Positions 26,955 to 35,832 of a stretch of 64,000 bases of DNA are shown piece after piece. The notes under the pieces were generated by a model that saw only the letters and a list, made by a program, of their open reading frames with translations, searched no databases and had not been told where the DNA came from. How positions within the stretch are numbered: position 1 is the first letter of the stretch; each line of letters begins with the position of its first letter. The stretch covers positions 124,001 through 188,000 of the forward strand of contig NZ_JAJFZN010000004.1 of NCBI RefSeq assembly GCF_020731145.1. The letters run 5' to 3'. The stretch is from Sneathiella sp. HT1-7. GTDB lineage: Bacteria > Pseudomonadota > Alphaproteobacteria > Sneathiellales > Sneathiellaceae. Position numbers and translations under genes: made by a program.

Positions 26955-27717
26955 ACTGGATTGCGGTTGTCCCTTGCAAGTCTCCGGGGCCACCTTCGGG
27001 AATAATGCCGAGACGGCGCGCAACTTCCTGATACGCATCCTCAACATCACCGAGATCGCGGCGGAACCGGTCCTTGTCGAGTTTCTTGTTTGTCACAACG
27101 TCCCACAGGCGGCAGTTGTCCGGGCTGATTTCATCAGCGAGGATAATCTGCATTTCATCAATTTCGTAATAGCGACCGAACTCCAGTTTGAAATCCACAA
27201 GGCGAATGCCAATTCCAGCAAACAAGCCGAGCAGGAAATCATTCACACGGAGCGACTGACTCATAATGTCGTCCAGTTCCAATGGATTGGCCCAGCCAAA
27301 GGCTGTGATATGCTCTTCTGAGACCAGCGGATCATTGAGTTCATCTGACTTGAAGCAATATTCAATGATCGGACGGGGCAGGGGCGTTCCCTCTGTAATC
27401 CCAAGACGCGAGCAGATCGATCCGGCGGCGACATTGCGTACAATCACCTCAACAGGGATAATCTCCACTTCCTTGATCAACTGCTCACGCATGTTGAGGC
27501 GGCGAATAAAATGATTGTGGATGCCAATTTCGGCAAGTTTCACCATCAAATATTCCGAAATACGGTTATTCAGAACACCCTTACCGGTGACCGTTGCTTT
27601 TTTTTCACCATTGAATGCGGTGGCATCATCCTTGAAATACTGTACTAGTGTGCCCGATTCCGGACCTTCAAAGAGAACTTTTGCCTTGCCTTCGTAGACT
27701 CGTCTACGTCGGGTCAT
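26953..27717 (-). CDS. purC: SAICAR synthase
   Basis: About 254 residues from the ATG at 27717, chosen because GGAG lies about eight bases upstream; an in-frame ATG at 27735 is the alternative. It joins aspartate to CAIR, giving SAICAR in purine synthesis. Motifs seen: [45 protein letters not shown] and [15 protein letters not shown]. It is read towards purS but is separated from it by a terminator. Upstream, a 294-base gap holds divergent promoters shared with the zeta-subunit gene. Confidence 0.96.
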   Translation of the reverse strand: MTRRRRVYEGKAKVLFEGPESGTLVQYFKDDATAFNGEKKATVTGKGVLNNRISEYLMVKLAEIGIHNHFIRRLNMREQLIKEVEIIPVEVIVRNVAAGSICSRLGITEGTPLPRPIIEYCFKSDELNDPLVSEEHITAFGWANPLELDDIMSQSLRVNDFLLGLFAGIGIRLVDFKLEFGRYYEIDEMQIILADEISPDNCRLWDVVTNKKLDKDRFRRDLGDVEDAYQEVARRLGIIPEGGPGDLQGTTAIQ

Positions 27718-28011
27718 GGATAAACTCCAACTCATCGAAAAGGCGGCTATCCGCCGGAGAAATAAACGTCAGACGACCGTCATTCGGAAATAGATTGGCG
27801 CTGTCTGGCCATGTCGGAGAACACTCTCCGTCAAAGCAAGCGGAACATAATGCAGAAATACCGGAAATACAACATTTCCTGTCAGCTAAATGATGTATAA
27901 TCTTCAGAAATTAACTTGCGGGGCTAGGCGGCGCACACCATCTTAGGTATAACGCACTGCCAGAGACCAAATTAGTGATTTGAAACAGGATTTTAAGGAC
28001 TGGAAACGGAT

Positions 28012-28335
28012 ATGTCAGGATTCGACGATCGCAAAAAAGGCCAGGAAGGCAAATTCGCCCATGATCAGGAAATGGAATTCAAGGTCATGGTACGCCGAAA
28101 CAAGTTGTTGGGTGGCTGGGCCGCTGAGCTTCTCGGCAAAACAGGTGCTGACGCCGAGGCCTACGCCAAGGAAGTCATAATCTCCGACATGGAAGAGAAG
28201 GGCGATGAAGACGTCTTTCGCAAAGTCCGGGGAGATCTTGATGCGGCAAATGTGGAAATGTCAGACCATCGCATCCGCCGCCAGATGGAAGAACTGCTGT
28301 CCGTCGCACGCGGACAGATCGCCGCCGGCAAATAG
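28012..28335 (+). CDS. F1-ATPase inhibitor zeta subunit (DUF1476)
   Basis: 107 residues. The family is the alphaproteobacterial F1-ATPase inhibitor known from Paracoccus. The N-terminal MSGFDDRKKGQEGKFAHDQE is the inhibitory, partly disordered segment. A four-helix body follows, with NKLLGGWAAELLG and HRIRRQMEELL. It blocks rotation of the ATP synthase in the hydrolytic direction. The gene is alone on the plus strand between purB and purC and has its own terminator at 28353-28380. Confidence 0.95.
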   Translation: MSGFDDRKKGQEGKFAHDQEMEFKVMVRRNKLLGGWAAELLGKTGADAEAYAKEVIISDMEEKGDEDVFRKVRGDLDAANVEMSDHRIRRQMEELLSVARGQIAAGK

Positions 28336-28352
28336 GTTAATTGCGGTATAAG

Positions 28353-28380
28353 GAGGCGCATGGGAATTGCGCCTCTTTTA
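28353..28380 (+). terminator. rho-independent terminator after the zeta-subunit gene
   Basis: GAGGCGCA (28353-28360) pairs perfectly with TGCGCCTC (28368-28375) around a 7-base loop, followed by TTTTA. It lies in the short gap before the convergent purB stop. Confidence 0.85.
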
Positions 28381-28385
28381 CCAGT

Positions 28386-29681
28386 CTAGTCGCCAAAGAC
28401 CCGGCGGAAAATCGTCTCCACGTGCTTAGTGTGATATTCTAGGTCGAACACGCCTTCGATCTCCTCATCCGACAATGCTTTCGTTACTTCCTCATCGGCT
28501 TTCAGAAGTTCGAGGAAATCCGCGCCCTCCCGCCAGACACGCATCGCGTTGCGCTGCACGAGACGGTATGAATCCTCTCGACTGACACCGGCCTGTGTGA
28601 GAGCAAGAAGAACACGCTGCGAATGGATCAGGCCCCCGAGCTTGTTCATATTCGCCATCATGTTTTCCGGGTAAATCACCAGCTTCTCGATAACGGAGGT
28701 GAGGCGGGCGAGCGCAAAATCGAGCGTGATCGTCGCATCCGGACCAATTCCGCGCTCAACAGAGGAATGGGAGATATCCCGTTCATGCCAGAGGGCGACA
28801 TTTTCCATTGCCGGGATTGTCGCCATCCGAACAAGACGGGCAAGGCCAGTCAGGTTCTCGGTCAGGACCGGGTTGCGCTTATGCGGCATGGCGGAAGAGC
28901 CTTTCTGCCCCGGCGCGAAATATTCTTCCGCCTCCAGCACTTCCGTCCGCTGTAGGTGACGAATTTCAACGGCGAGCCGCTCGATAGAGCTGGCGATCAC
29001 GCCAAGGGTCGCAAAGAACATCGCATGACGGTCGCGCGGGATCACCTGCGTCGAGGCAGGCTCCGGCGTGAGGCCGAGTGATTTCGCCACATGTTCCTCA
29101 ACGAAAGGGTCGATATTCGCAAATGTTCCGACAGCACCGGAAATTGCACAGGTCGCAATATCTTTTCGTGCGTTCACCAACCGTTCGCGGTTGCGATCAA
29201 ATTCCGCATAGGCTTGCGCCATTTTGAGGCCAAAAGTCACCGGCTCCGCATGAATACCATGAGAGCGACCGACACAAACGTCGTCTTTATGAGCGTAGGC
29301 TTTCGCCTTCAACGCCGCGAGTAGTTTGTCCATATCATCGAGAAGGATATCGCAGGCCCTGGTCAGTTGCACCGACAGGCAGGTATCCAGTACGTCCGAT
29401 GACGTCATACCCTGATGCACGAAGCGCGCCTCATCGCCGACATATTCGGCAAGGTTGGTGAGAAACGCGATCACATCATGCTTGGTTTCCCGTTCAATTT
29501 CGTCAATCCGGTCAATATCGAAATTACCGCGCTCCCACACGGCCTTCGCCGCAGCTTCGGGAATAACACCGAGTTTGGCTTGCGCATCACAGGCATGGGC
29601 TTCAATTTCAAACCAGATACGGAATTTGCTTTCCGGCTCCCAGATGGCAGTCATTTCTTCTCGGGCATAACGCGGGATCAT
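28386..29681 (-). CDS. purB: adenylosuccinate lyase
   Basis: 431 residues. It cleaves SAICAR to AICAR and adenylosuccinate to AMP, releasing fumarate. Fumarase/aspartase superfamily motifs are seen: TSSDVLDTCLSVQ, VGRSHGIHAEPVTFG with the catalytic histidine, and the signature loop GSSAMPHKRNP. It is read after radC with a 94-base gap and before purC, with the zeta-subunit gene in between on the other strand, so purB and purC are probably separate transcripts. Confidence 0.97.
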   Translation of the reverse strand: MIPRYAREEMTAIWEPESKFRIWFEIEAHACDAQAKLGVIPEAAAKAVWERGNFDIDRIDEIERETKHDVIAFLTNLAEYVGDEARFVHQGMTSSDVLDTCLSVQLTRACDILLDDMDKLLAALKAKAYAHKDDVCVGRSHGIHAEPVTFGLKMAQAYAEFDRNRERLVNARKDIATCAISGAVGTFANIDPFVEEHVAKSLGLTPEPASTQVIPRDRHAMFFATLGVIASSIERLAVEIRHLQRTEVLEAEEYFAPGQKGSSAMPHKRNPVLTENLTGLARLVRMATIPAMENVALWHERDISHSSVERGIGPDATITLDFALARLTSVIEKLVIYPENMMANMNKLGGLIHSQRVLLALTQAGVSREDSYRLVQRNAMRVWREGADFLELLKADEEVTKALSDEEIEGVFDLEYHTKHVETIFRRVFGD

Positions 29682-29775
29682 GGCGGGTCTTACTTTCTGA
29701 AAACATTTGTTGGAAGAACGGGTGACTAGCAGAGATAACGCAAAATCTCAACCACTTCCGTCGCGCCACAAGCCT

Positions 29776-30555
29776 TTACATCAGGCCCAATGACTTGAAG
29801 CTAGTGCATTTACTGTTGCCCACAATAATATGATCATGAATTCGGATACTGAGGGCAGCGGCGGCGCTCATGATCTCTGACGTCATATCGATATCGGCTT
29901 TTGACGGCGTGGTATCACCGGACGGATGGTTATGAACAAGGATCATTGCCGTTGCACCAAGTTCAAGCGCGCGTTTCACCACTTCACGTGGATAAACTGC
30001 GGTATGGTTGACGGTACCGGTTTGCTGTACCTCGTCAGAAATCAGGTGATTCTTGTTATTGAGAAACAGAATGCGGAAATGCTCGATTCCTCTGTTGCCC
30101 ATTGTGCCTTGACAATATTCGAGCAAAGCCTGCCAGGAGCCGAGTACATTTTTCTTCTCGATCTCCGCGCGAAGCAGTTTCTCGCCAAGGGTTTCAGCAA
30201 CTTTTAAGGTGGCAATCGCCGCATCGCCAACTTTCGGCACCTTGCGTAGCGCCTCCGGTTCCGCCTTCAGAACCTTCGAGAGGCTGCCAAAGGTTGAGAG
30301 AAGGTTCTTCGCGAGTGGTTTTGTATCACCACGCGGGGAGGCGGCGAAGAGCAGCATTTCAAGTATTTGATAATCCGCAAGGCTCCGTGCTCCGGCGCGC
30401 AGCACCCGTTCGCGCATTCTCTCGCGATGGCCGAGGCGATGGTCGTCTTTCTCTTTCATCTTGGGAGGGCTATCTTCAAAACCGAAACCGAAGTCAAGCG
30501 CATCCAATTCATGCAGCTCCGTCTTCGTTGTCGGTTTATCTGCCTCAGACGTCAT
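29776..30555 (-). CDS. radC: RadC-family JAB-domain protein
   Basis: 259 residues from the ATG at 30555; a longer frame to 30600 would overlap map more deeply. The N-terminus is charged and probably disordered, followed by a helix-hairpin-helix-like region (VPKVGDAAIATLK) and a JAB/MPN domain with a metal-binding HNHPSGDTTPSKAD motif. Despite the gene name, a direct repair role is not established for the family. The start overlaps the map stop by 11 bases, which implies coupled translation. Confidence 0.93.
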   Translation of the reverse strand: MTSEADKPTTKTELHELDALDFGFGFEDSPPKMKEKDDHRLGHRERMRERVLRAGARSLADYQILEMLLFAASPRGDTKPLAKNLLSTFGSLSKVLKAEPEALRKVPKVGDAAIATLKVAETLGEKLLRAEIEKKNVLGSWQALLEYCQGTMGNRGIEHFRILFLNNKNHLISDEVQQTGTVNHTAVYPREVVKRALELGATAMILVHNHPSGDTTPSKADIDMTSEIMSAAAALSIRIHDHIIVGNSKCTSFKSLGLM

Positions 30556-31369
30556 AAGGCGGTTTGTCCAGTCCCTTGGGCGAGAGGGTAAAGATTTCAT
30601 ATCCGGTTTCGGTTACACCGAGGGAATGTTCGAACTGAGCGGAGAGGGACCTGTCCTTCGTCACCGCTGTCCAGCCATCATCAAGGATTTTAACCTGCCA
30701 GGTACCGAGATTAATCATCGGTTCGATCGTGAAAATCATGCCTGCGCGCAGCTCGACTCCTTCACCGGGCGTGCCGTAATGGACAATATTCGGCACATCA
30801 TGAAAAACCTGCCCCAAACCATGGCCGCAGAAATCGCGTACCACGGAGCAGCGCTTGCCTTCGGCATAATTCTGAATCGCATAGCCGATATCGCCGGTTG
30901 TTGCACCGGGTTTCACCACCTCAATCCCGCGCATAAGCGATTCATAAGTAATATCAATCAGGCGCGACGCCTTCACACTTGGCTTACCGGCGACGAACAT
31001 ACGGCTGGTATCCCCATGCCAACCATCGACAGTCGGGGTGACGTCGATATTGACAATATCCCCATTCTGGAGCTTTTTCGGACCCGGAATGCCGTGGCAA
31101 ACCACATGATTGATGGAAGTACAGATGGATTTTGGAAAACCGCGATAGTTGAGCGGGGCACAAATGCCGCCACGCTCCGCGATGAACTCCGCACAAAGCG
31201 TGTTCAACTCGTCCGTGGTGACACCCGGCACAACATGCTCGGCGATCATATCCAATGTTTCCGCGGCCAGACGACCTGCTGTCCGCATGCCCTCGAATGC
31301 CTCGGGACCATGCAGCTTGATAACGCCGGTGTTACGATCCGGCATATCTATACTTGTTTCATATCTCAT
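30545..31369 (-). CDS. map: type I methionine aminopeptidase
   Basis: 274 residues. It removes the initiator methionine from nascent proteins. All five metal ligands are recognisable: Asp in VNIDVTPTVDGWHGD, Asp in GDTSRMF, His in FCGHGLGQ, Glu in FTIEPMI and Glu in AQFEHS. An internal ATG at 31345 is a possible shorter start. The order on the minus strand is sfsA-map-radC with a 54-base gap and then an overlap, so the three look like an operon. Confidence 0.97.
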   Translation of the reverse strand: MRYETSIDMPDRNTGVIKLHGPEAFEGMRTAGRLAAETLDMIAEHVVPGVTTDELNTLCAEFIAERGGICAPLNYRGFPKSICTSINHVVCHGIPGPKKLQNGDIVNIDVTPTVDGWHGDTSRMFVAGKPSVKASRLIDITYESLMRGIEVVKPGATTGDIGYAIQNYAEGKRCSVVRDFCGHGLGQVFHDVPNIVHYGTPGEGVELRAGMIFTIEPMINLGTWQVKILDDGWTAVTKDRSLSAQFEHSLGVTETGYEIFTLSPKGLDKPPYDV

Positions 31370-31423
31370 AAGCGCTCAATCATGTTTTCTTTGAATAATA
31401 CCCCATGTCATCCTAAAAAAAAA

Positions 31424-32125
31424 CTAAGGAATAACCGGAATGGCCGACCCGGGGCGAATCTCTTTGGTCGATATGTGGCAGTCATAGCAGATAATTTCAA
31501 CTCCCGCAGCGATTGCCTCTTTAAACGCCACCGCATATACCGGATCTATATCTGCTGCAATCTGAAATTTCGTACAATCGGTTCGCTGGATCAGGTAAAA
31601 CATCACGGCCCGATGGCCTTGCTCGACCATCGAGGCCAGTTCTTTCAAATGCTTGGCGCCGCGCGCCGTCACTGAATCGGGAAATTCCGCCAAGGAATCA
31701 TCGCGTTTCAGGGTTACGTTTTTAACTTCCACATAGCAATCCGGCTTATCATGCCCAGAGAGCAAGATATCAATTCGGGAATTTTCTCCGTATTTCACTT
31801 CCCGCGTCAGGTTTTCATACCCGGCAAGCGCGTCGATTTGCCCACCCTCAATCGCGTCGGCAACGATGCCGTTTGGATGCGCGGTGTTGATCCCGACCAG
31901 AGCGCCGTCCACCTCCACCAATTCCCAGCTATAGGGAAGCTTGCGCTTGGGATTATCAGAAAGGGATAGCCAGACAGTCAACCCTTCGTCCTTCAGCCCC
32001 ATCATCGATCCCGGGTTGGCAACATGGGCCGTAATCATCTCGCCGCTTTCCAGTTCGATATCGGCAAGGAAGCGTTTATACCGCTTGATCAAACGACCTT
32101 TAATAAGGGAAGCAGGAAACTTCAT
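31424..32125 (-). CDS. sfsA: SfsA family DNA-binding/nuclease-fold protein
   Basis: 233 residues, usual length. Family markers include GRLIKRYKRFLADIELESGE, VANPGSMMGL, NTAHPNGIVADAIE, SRIDILLSG with the Asp of a PD-(D/E)xK-like core, and CYVEVKNVTL. The protein was described in E. coli as a sugar fermentation stimulator; the biochemical role is uncertain. First gene of the likely sfsA-map-radC operon. Confidence 0.95.
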   Translation of the reverse strand: MKFPASLIKGRLIKRYKRFLADIELESGEMITAHVANPGSMMGLKDEGLTVWLSLSDNPKRKLPYSWELVEVDGALVGINTAHPNGIVADAIEGGQIDALAGYENLTREVKYGENSRIDILLSGHDKPDCYVEVKNVTLKRDDSLAEFPDSVTARGAKHLKELASMVEQGHRAVMFYLIQRTDCTKFQIAADIDPVYAVAFKEAIAAGVEIICYDCHISTKEIRPGSAIPVIP

Positions 32126-32230
32126 AATTTTACGTCAAACATATTCCGGAGGGTAAAATAGCAGATGCCCTTTGTAATCATTTTGCTATGATAAGAACAA
32201 CCCCAAGTTCAGAAGTTACAGGGAATTTCC

Positions 32231-33004
32231 ATGTCAGACTCGAAATCCGCGCCCGCAAAAATCGTCACAGCCGCAATTCTTATAATCGGAGATGAAATCC
32301 TTTCCGGCCGCACTCAGGATAAAAATATGGCCTGGCTCGCCGGGCGGCTCAACGACATTGGAGTACAATTAAGCGAAGCGCGGGTTGTCCCGGATATCGA
32401 GGCCGAGATTGTTGCAGCCGTCAATGCCCTCCGCGCAAAGTTTGATTATGTCTTCACGACCGGCGGTATCGGCCCAACCCATGACGACATCACGGCTGAT
32501 TCCATCGCCGCGGCTTTCGGGGTCGGTATAGATCATCATCCCGAGGCCATGGCGCTGCTGACCCGCCATTATGAAACCAGCGGGATTGAATTTAACGATG
32601 CCCGCAAAAGAATGGCGCGCATTCCCGATGGAGCCAGCCTGATCAATAATCCGGTCAGCAAGGCGCCAGGCTTCAGGATTGAAAATGTCTATGTCATGGC
32701 TGGCGTACCGACCATCATGCAAGCCATGTTTGAAGAAATCGCACCGGAACTGCATGGCGGCCCGAAGATGTTAAGCCGGACAATCGGCGCGGGACTTCCT
32801 GAAGGGCGGGTGGCCGATAAGCTTGGCGCGTTACAGAAAGCACATCCCGATGTTTCAATGGGATCTTATCCTTATTTCCGCCAGGGCGAGGTGGGGACAA
32901 ATCTTGTCCTGCGCTCGTTTGATAAGGCATCGCTCGATACGGCCTATAGCGAACTTGTGGCATATCTTGAAGGGGAAAGAGTGTCTGTGGTTGAGACGAC
33001 CTGA
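32231..33004 (+). CDS. CinA-like molybdopterin-binding domain protein
   Basis: 257 residues. It comprises only the N-terminal MoCF_biosynth-type domain of CinA: ILIIGDEILSGRTQDKN, the VFTTGGIGPTHDDITADSIA nucleotide-site loop, and YVMAGVPTIMQAMFEEI. The C-terminal nicotinamide-nucleotide amidase domain is absent, which is common for alphaproteobacterial stand-alone versions. The substrate is uncertain; ADP-ribose pyrophosphatase activity is known for full CinA of other bacteria. AGGGAA precedes the ATG. It is divergent from sfsA. Confidence 0.92.
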   Translation: MSDSKSAPAKIVTAAILIIGDEILSGRTQDKNMAWLAGRLNDIGVQLSEARVVPDIEAEIVAAVNALRAKFDYVFTTGGIGPTHDDITADSIAAAFGVGIDHHPEAMALLTRHYETSGIEFNDARKRMARIPDGASLINNPVSKAPGFRIENVYVMAGVPTIMQAMFEEIAPELHGGPKMLSRTIGAGLPEGRVADKLGALQKAHPDVSMGSYPYFRQGEVGTNLVLRSFDKASLDTAYSELVAYLEGERVSVVETT

Positions 33005-33087
33005 TAGCCGGCTTCAATATGTATGTCGTGTGGCTAGCGATTTGAAAAGGGAGAGATTGTTTCAAAACGCCGCCACAACGACAAGAG

Positions 33088-33122
33088 AGGGTCCTCTAAG
33101 GGAGAAAACAGGACCCTTTTTT
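33088..33122 (+). terminator. rho-independent terminator between the CinA-like and fasciclin genes
   Basis: AGGGTCCT (33088-33095) pairs with AGGACCCT (33110-33117) around a 14-base loop, with a run of Ts to 33122. It ends the CinA-like transcript four bases before the convergent fasciclin stop. Confidence 0.85.
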
Positions 33123-33125
33123 CAG

Positions 33126-33647
33126 CTACATTTTCGGCGGCATGATAACCGTATCGATCACATGAATAACGCCGTTGCTTGCCTTAACATCGGCCGTAAT
33201 CACCTTGGCGGACCCATTCAGAATAACGCCATCCATACCGTCAATCATGATCTTGCTGCCTTCAACACTGTCGGCTTCAACAATTTTGCCGACTACTGCA
33301 GAGGCCGGAACCTCCCCGGAGACGACGTGATAGGTAAGGATTTGCACCAGCTTCGCCTTGTTTTCAGGTTTCAGCAAATTCTCAACCGTGCCCGCGGGAA
33401 GCTTGGCAAATGCTGCGTCTGTCGGGGCAAAAACCGTGAAGGGCCCTGGGCTTTGAAGTGTTTCCACAAGACCCGCTGCCTTAACGGCTGCGACAAGGGT
33501 GTTAAAATCATCTGCCTCAACAGCGGTGACCACGATATCTTTTTCTGCAGGCATTGAATTGTGAGCCATCTTTTTGTCCTGCGCACAGGCTGCCGTAAAG
33601 ATGCCAACGAAAGAAACGATAGTGAGTAGTTTAAGAAGTTTTGACAT
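33126..33647 (-). CDS. fasciclin-domain lipoprotein
   Basis: 173 residues. A lipoprotein signal ([15 protein letters not shown], lipobox cysteine about residue 21) is followed by one FAS1 domain: [46 protein letters not shown] and [15 protein letters not shown]1 domains mediate adhesion or protein-protein contacts at the cell surface. The ribosome site GAGGAGGGAAA is strong. The leader region upstream contains two interleaved complementary segments (33714-33761). Confidence 0.93.
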   Translation of the reverse strand: MSKLLKLLTIVSFVGIFTAACAQDKKMAHNSMPAEKDIVVTAVEADDFNTLVAAVKAAGLVETLQSPGPFTVFAPTDAAFAKLPAGTVENLLKPENKAKLVQILTYHVVSGEVPASAVVGKIVEADSVEGSKIMIDGMDGVILNGSAKVITADVKASNGVIHVIDTVIMPPKM

Positions 33648-33713
33648 TTTCCCTCCTCAGGGGTTTAGAATTATTTTTCAAAACTCAGTCGCGACCTGTG
33701 TTTGATTAGATTT

Positions 33714-33761
33714 ACGGGCTAGGATCAGGGGCGGATCACACAGGAGCCCGTTTTCCTGATC
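33714..33761 (-). promoter_or_regulatory. interleaved complementary segments upstream of the fasciclin gene
   Basis: Two perfect 7-bp pairings cross each other: 33714-33720 with 33745-33751 (ACGGGCT/AGCCCGT), and 33723-33729 with 33755-33761 (GATCAGG/CCTGATC). They could form alternative hairpins or, less likely, a pseudoknot. In the fasciclin transcript they would lie in the 5' leader, if transcription starts that far upstream. No known riboswitch is recognised. Confidence 0.4.
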
Positions 33762-33885
33762 ACCAATTCGTGAAGAAGACGGGGCGTCTCGTCTGGCAAG
33801 GCATCGAAAAGAGCAGTCAAAAATTCGAAATTGCGCCATTATCCCCTTGTTTCCCAACGTTTCATTGGGTAGGTTGCAAATCGCC

Positions 33886-33972
33886 GCCCGCATGGTGAAA
33901 TTGGTAAACACAGTAGACTTAAAATCTGCCGCCCGTAAGGGCTTCCCGGTTCAAGTCCGGGTGCGGGCACCA
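33886..33972 (+). tRNA. tRNA-Leu (anticodon UAA)
   Basis: 87 bases including an encoded CCA. The 5' arm GCCCGCA pairs with TGCGGGC before the A discriminator. The anticodon loop reads CTTAAAA with anticodon TAA. The long variable arm (class II) and the T arm GGTTCAAGTCC are clear. Confidence 0.96.
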
Positions 33973-34061
33973 TCCTCTTCCTGATAAAGCCTTTTGCAAT
34001 TTTCAGCCAAGTCCATACTATATCAAGTGGAATGGCGCGACCGGAGGTTGGGGAAGTAAGG

Positions 34062-35405
34062 ATGGCACTCTTTCGTATAGCGATGCTGGGGGCAGGGCTT
34101 ATCATGGCCCTTGCGGCTGGGCCCTTGATTGCCACTGCCGGGGAACGGGCGACGCGCGCCGAGGCGGTTATCCTTGAGTTATCGCAGCAGGCGCGGGATA
34201 TCCTCTCTCAAACGGATACGCCACTCCGCACGCGGGAGAGCCATCTCGCGGCGCTTATCGGGCGACATTTTCACTTCACGCTGATATCCGAGCTTGTCGT
34301 CGGGCCGGACTGGACCGATATGCCACAGCATCAACGGCAGGAATTTCTCAACCTGTTTCGTGATTTCTACCTATATTCATATGGCAGCCAGCTCGGCGGT
34401 TATCCCGATGATGAGTTTACGATCCTTTCAACCGAGGAAAAAGGCTCCCGTGATACCTTTGTCACCACGCGCCTGACCCGCCCGAAGCGCGAACCCGTGG
34501 TGATTGACTGGCGCCTGCGGGAGGTTCTGGGATCGCCGCTAATCATCGATATCCTCATCAATGGCACCAGCGTCGCCATCAGCCATCGGGAGGGTTTTCA
34601 TCCCGTTTTGGCGAGCGAGGGGATTGGCGGCCTGATTACGCTGTTCCAGATCCGTGCCGAGCGGCTCAATGCAGAAACACGCGGCTTTGCCGCCGGTGAA
34701 TTGTTTGAGCAGGGTCGCTTCGCCGAGGCCGTCGCCATTTGGGAGGAACTTGCGAAAACGGGCGACCCGGAGGCGCAATTTAACCTCTCCATCATGTATG
34801 CGGAAGGACGCGGGATAGAGCCGGACAGCGCCAAGGCTGAATATTGGAACGATCGGGCGCTTAAATCAGACTATCCGCCCGCGCAGCATAATCATGCGCT
34901 GACCCTCTTGGCGCAGAAGAAAGAAAAGGACGCCATTGCACTTCTTGAAGACTCCGCGCGATCCGATTTCGCGCCGTCGCAATATACCCTTGGCAAGTTA
35001 TACAGCTATGGCCTTGGTGTACCAGAGGATCCGGCGCGCGCTTTCGAGTTTATTCGTCTTGCCGCTCATTCCGGCATGGCCGCGGCACAGTATAACCTCG
35101 GCAAAAGCTACCGCGATGGTTATGGCACGGCGGAGGATATAGATGCCTCCTTCACCTGGTTTGAACGGGCGGCTCAGCAAGGCCACGGCAAGGCGCAAGC
35201 CAAGCTCGCGGCGCGCTACGGCGAAGGGGAGGGGGTCGCGCAGGATGATGTTCAGGCACTGAAATGGGCTATCCTCGCCGCGAATGAGGGGGAAGAGGAC
35301 GCAGCCGAATTGCAGAAACTCTATAAAAGCCGCATGGCCGAGGCCGATATCACCCGCGCCGAACTGCTCGCCAAAGAGTTCAAACCCAACCGCGAGGAAC
35401 TCTGA
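34062..35405 (+). CDS. MlaC-domain / Sel1-repeat fusion protein, exported
   Basis: 447 residues from the ATG at 34062, preceded by GGGGAAGTAAGG; an ATG 30 bases upstream is less likely. A signal peptide (about 1-27) leads to a MlaC/Ttg2D-type domain (about 28-200), seen in QRQEFLNLFRDFYLYSYGSQL, the Arg-rich VTTRLTRPKREPVVIDWRLRE and IDILINGTSVAISHR. From about residue 210 to 420 Sel1-like repeats follow (AQFNLSIMYAEGRGIEPD, SQYTLGKLYSYGLGVPED, AQYNLGKSYRDGYGTAED, AQAKLAARYGEGEGVAQD). MlaC carries phospholipids across the periplasm; Sel1 repeats are protein-binding solenoids. The fusion suggests a lipid shuttle with a docking arm. It starts 89 bases after tRNA-Leu and is followed one base later by an NTF2-like gene. 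Confidence 0.88.
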   Translation: MALFRIAMLGAGLIMALAAGPLIATAGERATRAEAVILELSQQARDILSQTDTPLRTRESHLAALIGRHFHFTLISELVVGPDWTDMPQHQRQEFLNLFRDFYLYSYGSQLGGYPDDEFTILSTEEKGSRDTFVTTRLTRPKREPVVIDWRLREVLGSPLIIDILINGTSVAISHREGFHPVLASEGIGGLITLFQIRAERLNAETRGFAAGELFEQGRFAEAVAIWEELAKTGDPEAQFNLSIMYAEGRGIEPDSAKAEYWNDRALKSDYPPAQHNHALTLLAQKKEKDAIALLEDSARSDFAPSQYTLGKLYSYGLGVPEDPARAFEFIRLAAHSGMAAAQYNLGKSYRDGYGTAEDIDASFTWFERAAQQGHGKAQAKLAARYGEGEGVAQDDVQALKWAILAANEGEEDAAELQKLYKSRMAEADITRAELLAKEFKPNREEL

Positions 35406-35406
35406 C

Positions 35407-35823
35407 ATGACAACAGCCACGAAAGAGGAAGTCCTGACTATTGCCCATAAATACTATGCCGCCGTCAATGAGATGTTCACGGGCAAGTTGACCTTGATGG
35501 AAGATGTCTGGTCGAAGGCGGAGGATGCCGTCTATATGGGCCCGGGCGGCGGATATAACATCGGCTGGCCCGCAATCCTGAAGGACTGGCAGGCCCAGGC
35601 CGCGCTGAAACTCGGCGGCACGATCGAGCCGAGCGAGATCAATATCATCCTCGGCGACAATATCGCTATCGTCCATAGCGTCGAGATCGGCCAGAACGCC
35701 AATATCTCAGGCCATGAGGAAGTGGTGAAAATCCGCGCGACCAACGTCTACCGCAAAGAGGCCGATGGCTGGAAGATCCTCAGCTGCCATACCGACGCGA
35801 TCACCTTTTTGCAGGATATGTAA
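35407..35823 (+). CDS. NTF2-like / SnoaL-fold protein
   Basis: 138 residues from the ATG at 35407, one base after the stop of the MlaC-Sel1 gene; GAGGAA inside the end of that gene serves as ribosome site, so translation is coupled. The sequence fits the NTF2-like DUF4440/SgcJ group: an N-terminal helix (TIAHKYYAAVNEMF), VWSKAEDAVYMGPGGGY, then beta strands with NIAIVHSVEIG and ADGWKILSCHTDA near the C-terminus. No signal peptide is visible. The family includes enzymes and simple ligand binders; the ligand here is unknown. Confidence 0.85.
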   Translation: MTTATKEEVLTIAHKYYAAVNEMFTGKLTLMEDVWSKAEDAVYMGPGGGYNIGWPAILKDWQAQAALKLGGTIEPSEINIILGDNIAIVHSVEIGQNANISGHEEVVKIRATNVYRKEADGWKILSCHTDAITFLQDM

Positions 35824-35832
35824 AAAAACCGA

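Noticed and set aside
30461-31675. 404-residue frame antisense to map, radC and sfsA
   Set aside because: It covers three well-recognised genes on the other strand and shows no domain signature.
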